Of a DNA stretch of 24,998 nucleotides, positions 23,441-24,998 are shown one piece after another. Both the position numbers and the translations under genes were made by a program. Source of the stretch: Mageeibacillus sp. UBA5747 (GTDB lineage Bacteria; Bacillota; Clostridia; Saccharofermentanales; UBA5734); the NCBI GenBank assembly GCA_002419145.1, contig DIFN01000051.1, forward strand, positions 1-24,998. The letters run 5' to 3'. How positions within the stretch are numbered: position 1 is the stretch's first letter; every line of letters begins with the position of its first letter. The notes under the pieces are model-generated. The model saw only the letters and a program-made list of their open reading frames with translations, was not told the origin of the DNA and searched no databases.

Positions 23441-24883
23441 TCAGCGGTGCTCGCGCCCCGTCAGCTGATCGGCCAGCCTGCGGATATCCTCCGGACCCAG
23501 AACCAGGATCAGGTCGCCTGGCCCCACTCGTTTGTCCAGCTCGGCTTTGATCTCGGCAAAATTGCGGCCGAATTGGGCATTGCCACCCAGTTCGTTGATT
23601 CGCTCAGCCAGCTGGCGTGAACTGATGTAGTCCCGCCGGGTTTCGCGGTCACTGTAAATCTCGGCAAAAATAATCCATTCACAGTCTTTGAGGGCGGAGA
23701 CAAATTCATCGAACAGAATTTCGGTCCGGCTGAAGGTCAGCGGCTGGAACACCACCCAAGTATGACGATGAGGGATGGTTGCTGCCGCTGCCAGTGTGGC
23801 TCGGGCAGCGGCTGGATGGTGGGCGTAGTCAGCGATGACCTGGGCTCCACGGTAGACACCGGTGCGGGTAAACCGACCTTCCGCCCCCTGGAAGCGATTC
23901 AGGGCTGCTGTAGCTGCTTTTGCAGTACCACCGCATAAATGGGCACAGGCTATGGCGGCCAGGGCATTGGCAACATTGTGCCGGCCCGGGATTTTCAATT
24001 CAAGATGGGTATAGAACGAGTCGAGATGGTAGACATCAAAACGCGGCAGGCCATCAATGTATTCTAGATTGCGCGCCTGCCAGGCCGCTGCATCGCCTTC
24101 CAGCCCAAATGTGTGTAGCGTGGGCATGGGCCGCTGATTCTGGGCCCGGCGTCGACTCAGCTGCACCAGCAGGGTCCGGACATTGGGGTCAAAAGCAGGG
24201 ACCACCAGATGGCCGTCATCCGGCAGCAGGTCGGCAAAAATCGTGAACACAGCGATCACTTCTGCCAAATTGGCAAAGCAGTCGACATGGTCATAATCAA
24301 TATTCAGGATGGCCGCGACCGTAGAGTAAAATTTCAGGAAGCTGCTTTGGTATTCACAGGCTTCCGAAACCATCAGCTTGTGCGGATCACCCAGCCGGAC
24401 GGTTGTCTGGAAATCCTGAAGCTCAGCTCCCAGATGGACGGTGGGATCCTCGCCGGCTTCGATCAGGATCAGGGAGCACATGGCAGTTGTGGTTGTCTTG
24501 CCATGGGTGCCGGCGATGTTGATGACCTGGTTGAAACGCCGGTTGATCCAGCCGAGAAAGGTAGCACGGTCAACGGTAGGGATCTGGGCTGCTCTGGCTG
24601 CGATCAGTTCCGGATTTTCCGCCGGTATCGCCGCTGTATGGACGACCAGGTCCGGATTGAAATCGAGCAGCTGCTCAGCTTTGTGACCGGCGAACACGCG
24701 CATGCCGTGCTGCTGCAGATAGTGGGTCCGTTCGCTGGCCTGACGATCAGATCCTGCCACCTCATAACCCAGGGACTGGGCGATTTCCGCCAGCCCACTC
24801 ATGCTGATACCGCCAATCCCGATAAAATAAATCCTCGAACCCCAGGCAAGCTCAGGGATGATTGAAAATTCTGAGTCGACCAT
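23441..24883 (-). CDS. murC: UDP-N-acetylmuramate-L-alanine ligase
   Basis: Cytoplasmic ATP-dependent ligase that adds L-alanine to UDP-MurNAc, the first peptide step of peptidoglycan synthesis. The N-terminal Rossmann-like motif GIGGISMSGLAEIAQSLGY starts at 22. The P-loop GTHGKT is at 125-130 (INIAGTHGKTTTTAMCSLIL). Later family segments include EACEYQSSFLKFYSTVAAIL, IPGRHNVANALAAIA, GRFTRTG and DYAHHPAAARATLAAA. At 480 residues it is of normal length. The ATG has AGGAG about 10 nt upstream. No other mur or fts division genes are adjacent in the window. Confidence 0.98.
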   Translation of the reverse strand: MVDSEFSIIPELAWGSRIYFIGIGGISMSGLAEIAQSLGYEVAGSDRQASERTHYLQQHGMRVFAGHKAEQLLDFNPDLVVHTAAIPAENPELIAARAAQIPTVDRATFLGWINRRFNQVINIAGTHGKTTTTAMCSLILIEAGEDPTVHLGAELQDFQTTVRLGDPHKLMVSEACEYQSSFLKFYSTVAAILNIDYDHVDCFANLAEVIAVFTIFADLLPDDGHLVVPAFDPNVRTLLVQLSRRRAQNQRPMPTLHTFGLEGDAAAWQARNLEYIDGLPRFDVYHLDSFYTHLELKIPGRHNVANALAAIACAHLCGGTAKAATAALNRFQGAEGRFTRTGVYRGAQVIADYAHHPAAARATLAAAATIPHRHTWVVFQPLTFSRTEILFDEFVSALKDCEWIIFAEIYSDRETRRDYISSRQLAERINELGGNAQFGRNFAEIKAELDKRVGPGDLILVLGPEDIRRLADQLTGREHR

Positions 24884-24998
24884 GGCCTATGCACTCCTAT
24901 TACCTCAAATCTTACGACATCCTATCACAGTTTTAGCGGATTCGCCAATCCAGAAGCGACTGCCCGGAACGTGTCCCCGCACGATTCAGATAGTTAAA
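24884..24998 (-). promoter_or_regulatory. murC upstream region with only a weak promoter candidate
   Basis: On the minus strand TTGGCG, an 18-nt spacer and TAGGAT form a poor sigma-A-like match. No gene is seen in these 115 bases. The real promoter may lie beyond the window. Confidence 0.25.

Overview
The window is a gene-dense, moderately GC-rich stretch of a bacterial chromosome. It most likely comes from an anaerobic Gram-positive of class Clostridia (Bacillota). That placement is inference from gene content: the DUF1385, DUF951, DUF5317 and GGGtGRT families, a YwlE-like phosphatase beside a Sua5-type synthase, strong Shine-Dalgarno sites and near-consensus sigma-A promoters. I cannot name a genus. 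I see no mobile element, prophage, CRISPR array or plasmid function.

Layout. (1) 1-5254, minus strand: traX-like membrane protein, leuS, a DUF5317 membrane protein, a stand-alone E2-type acyltransferase-fold protein, and a tRNA-Thr cut by the window edge. (2) 5255-11545, plus strand: mreB, then rho behind a consensus promoter and a long leader, then rpmE, a DUF1385 membrane protein, prmC and a DUF951 protein. (3) 11771-13491, minus strand: a two-gene operon of an IscU/NifU-like scaffold followed by a GGGtGRT protein. It is closed by a bidirectional terminator and lies between prmC and prfA. (4) 13724-16447, plus strand: prfA, a Sua5-type threonylcarbamoyl-AMP synthase and a YwlE-like phosphatase. 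(5) 16481-19651: rpsF-ssb-rpsR, a terminator, then rplI-dnaB. (6) 19614-23302: tilS, hpt and ftsH. (7) 23441-24883, minus strand: murC, convergent with ftsH and sharing a bidirectional terminator with it.

Most genes serve information processing: tRNA charging and modification (leuS, tilS, Sua5), ribosomal proteins (L31, S6, S18, L9), translation termination (prfA plus the methyltransferase PrmC that modifies it), transcription termination (rho) and replication (dnaB, ssb). Others build the envelope (mreB, murC) or maintain protein quality (ftsH, YwlE-like).

The best candidate for undescribed biology is the scaffold/GGGtGRT pair. It is a compact Fe-S-scaffold-linked operon with a strong promoter -10, palindromes over its control region, and no other Fe-S genes nearby. 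Second-tier items are the large low-complexity insert in Rho and its long leader, the overlapping divergent traX/mreB promoters, the E2-like protein whose catalytic His position is Glu, and the possible S6:S18 autoregulatory leader.
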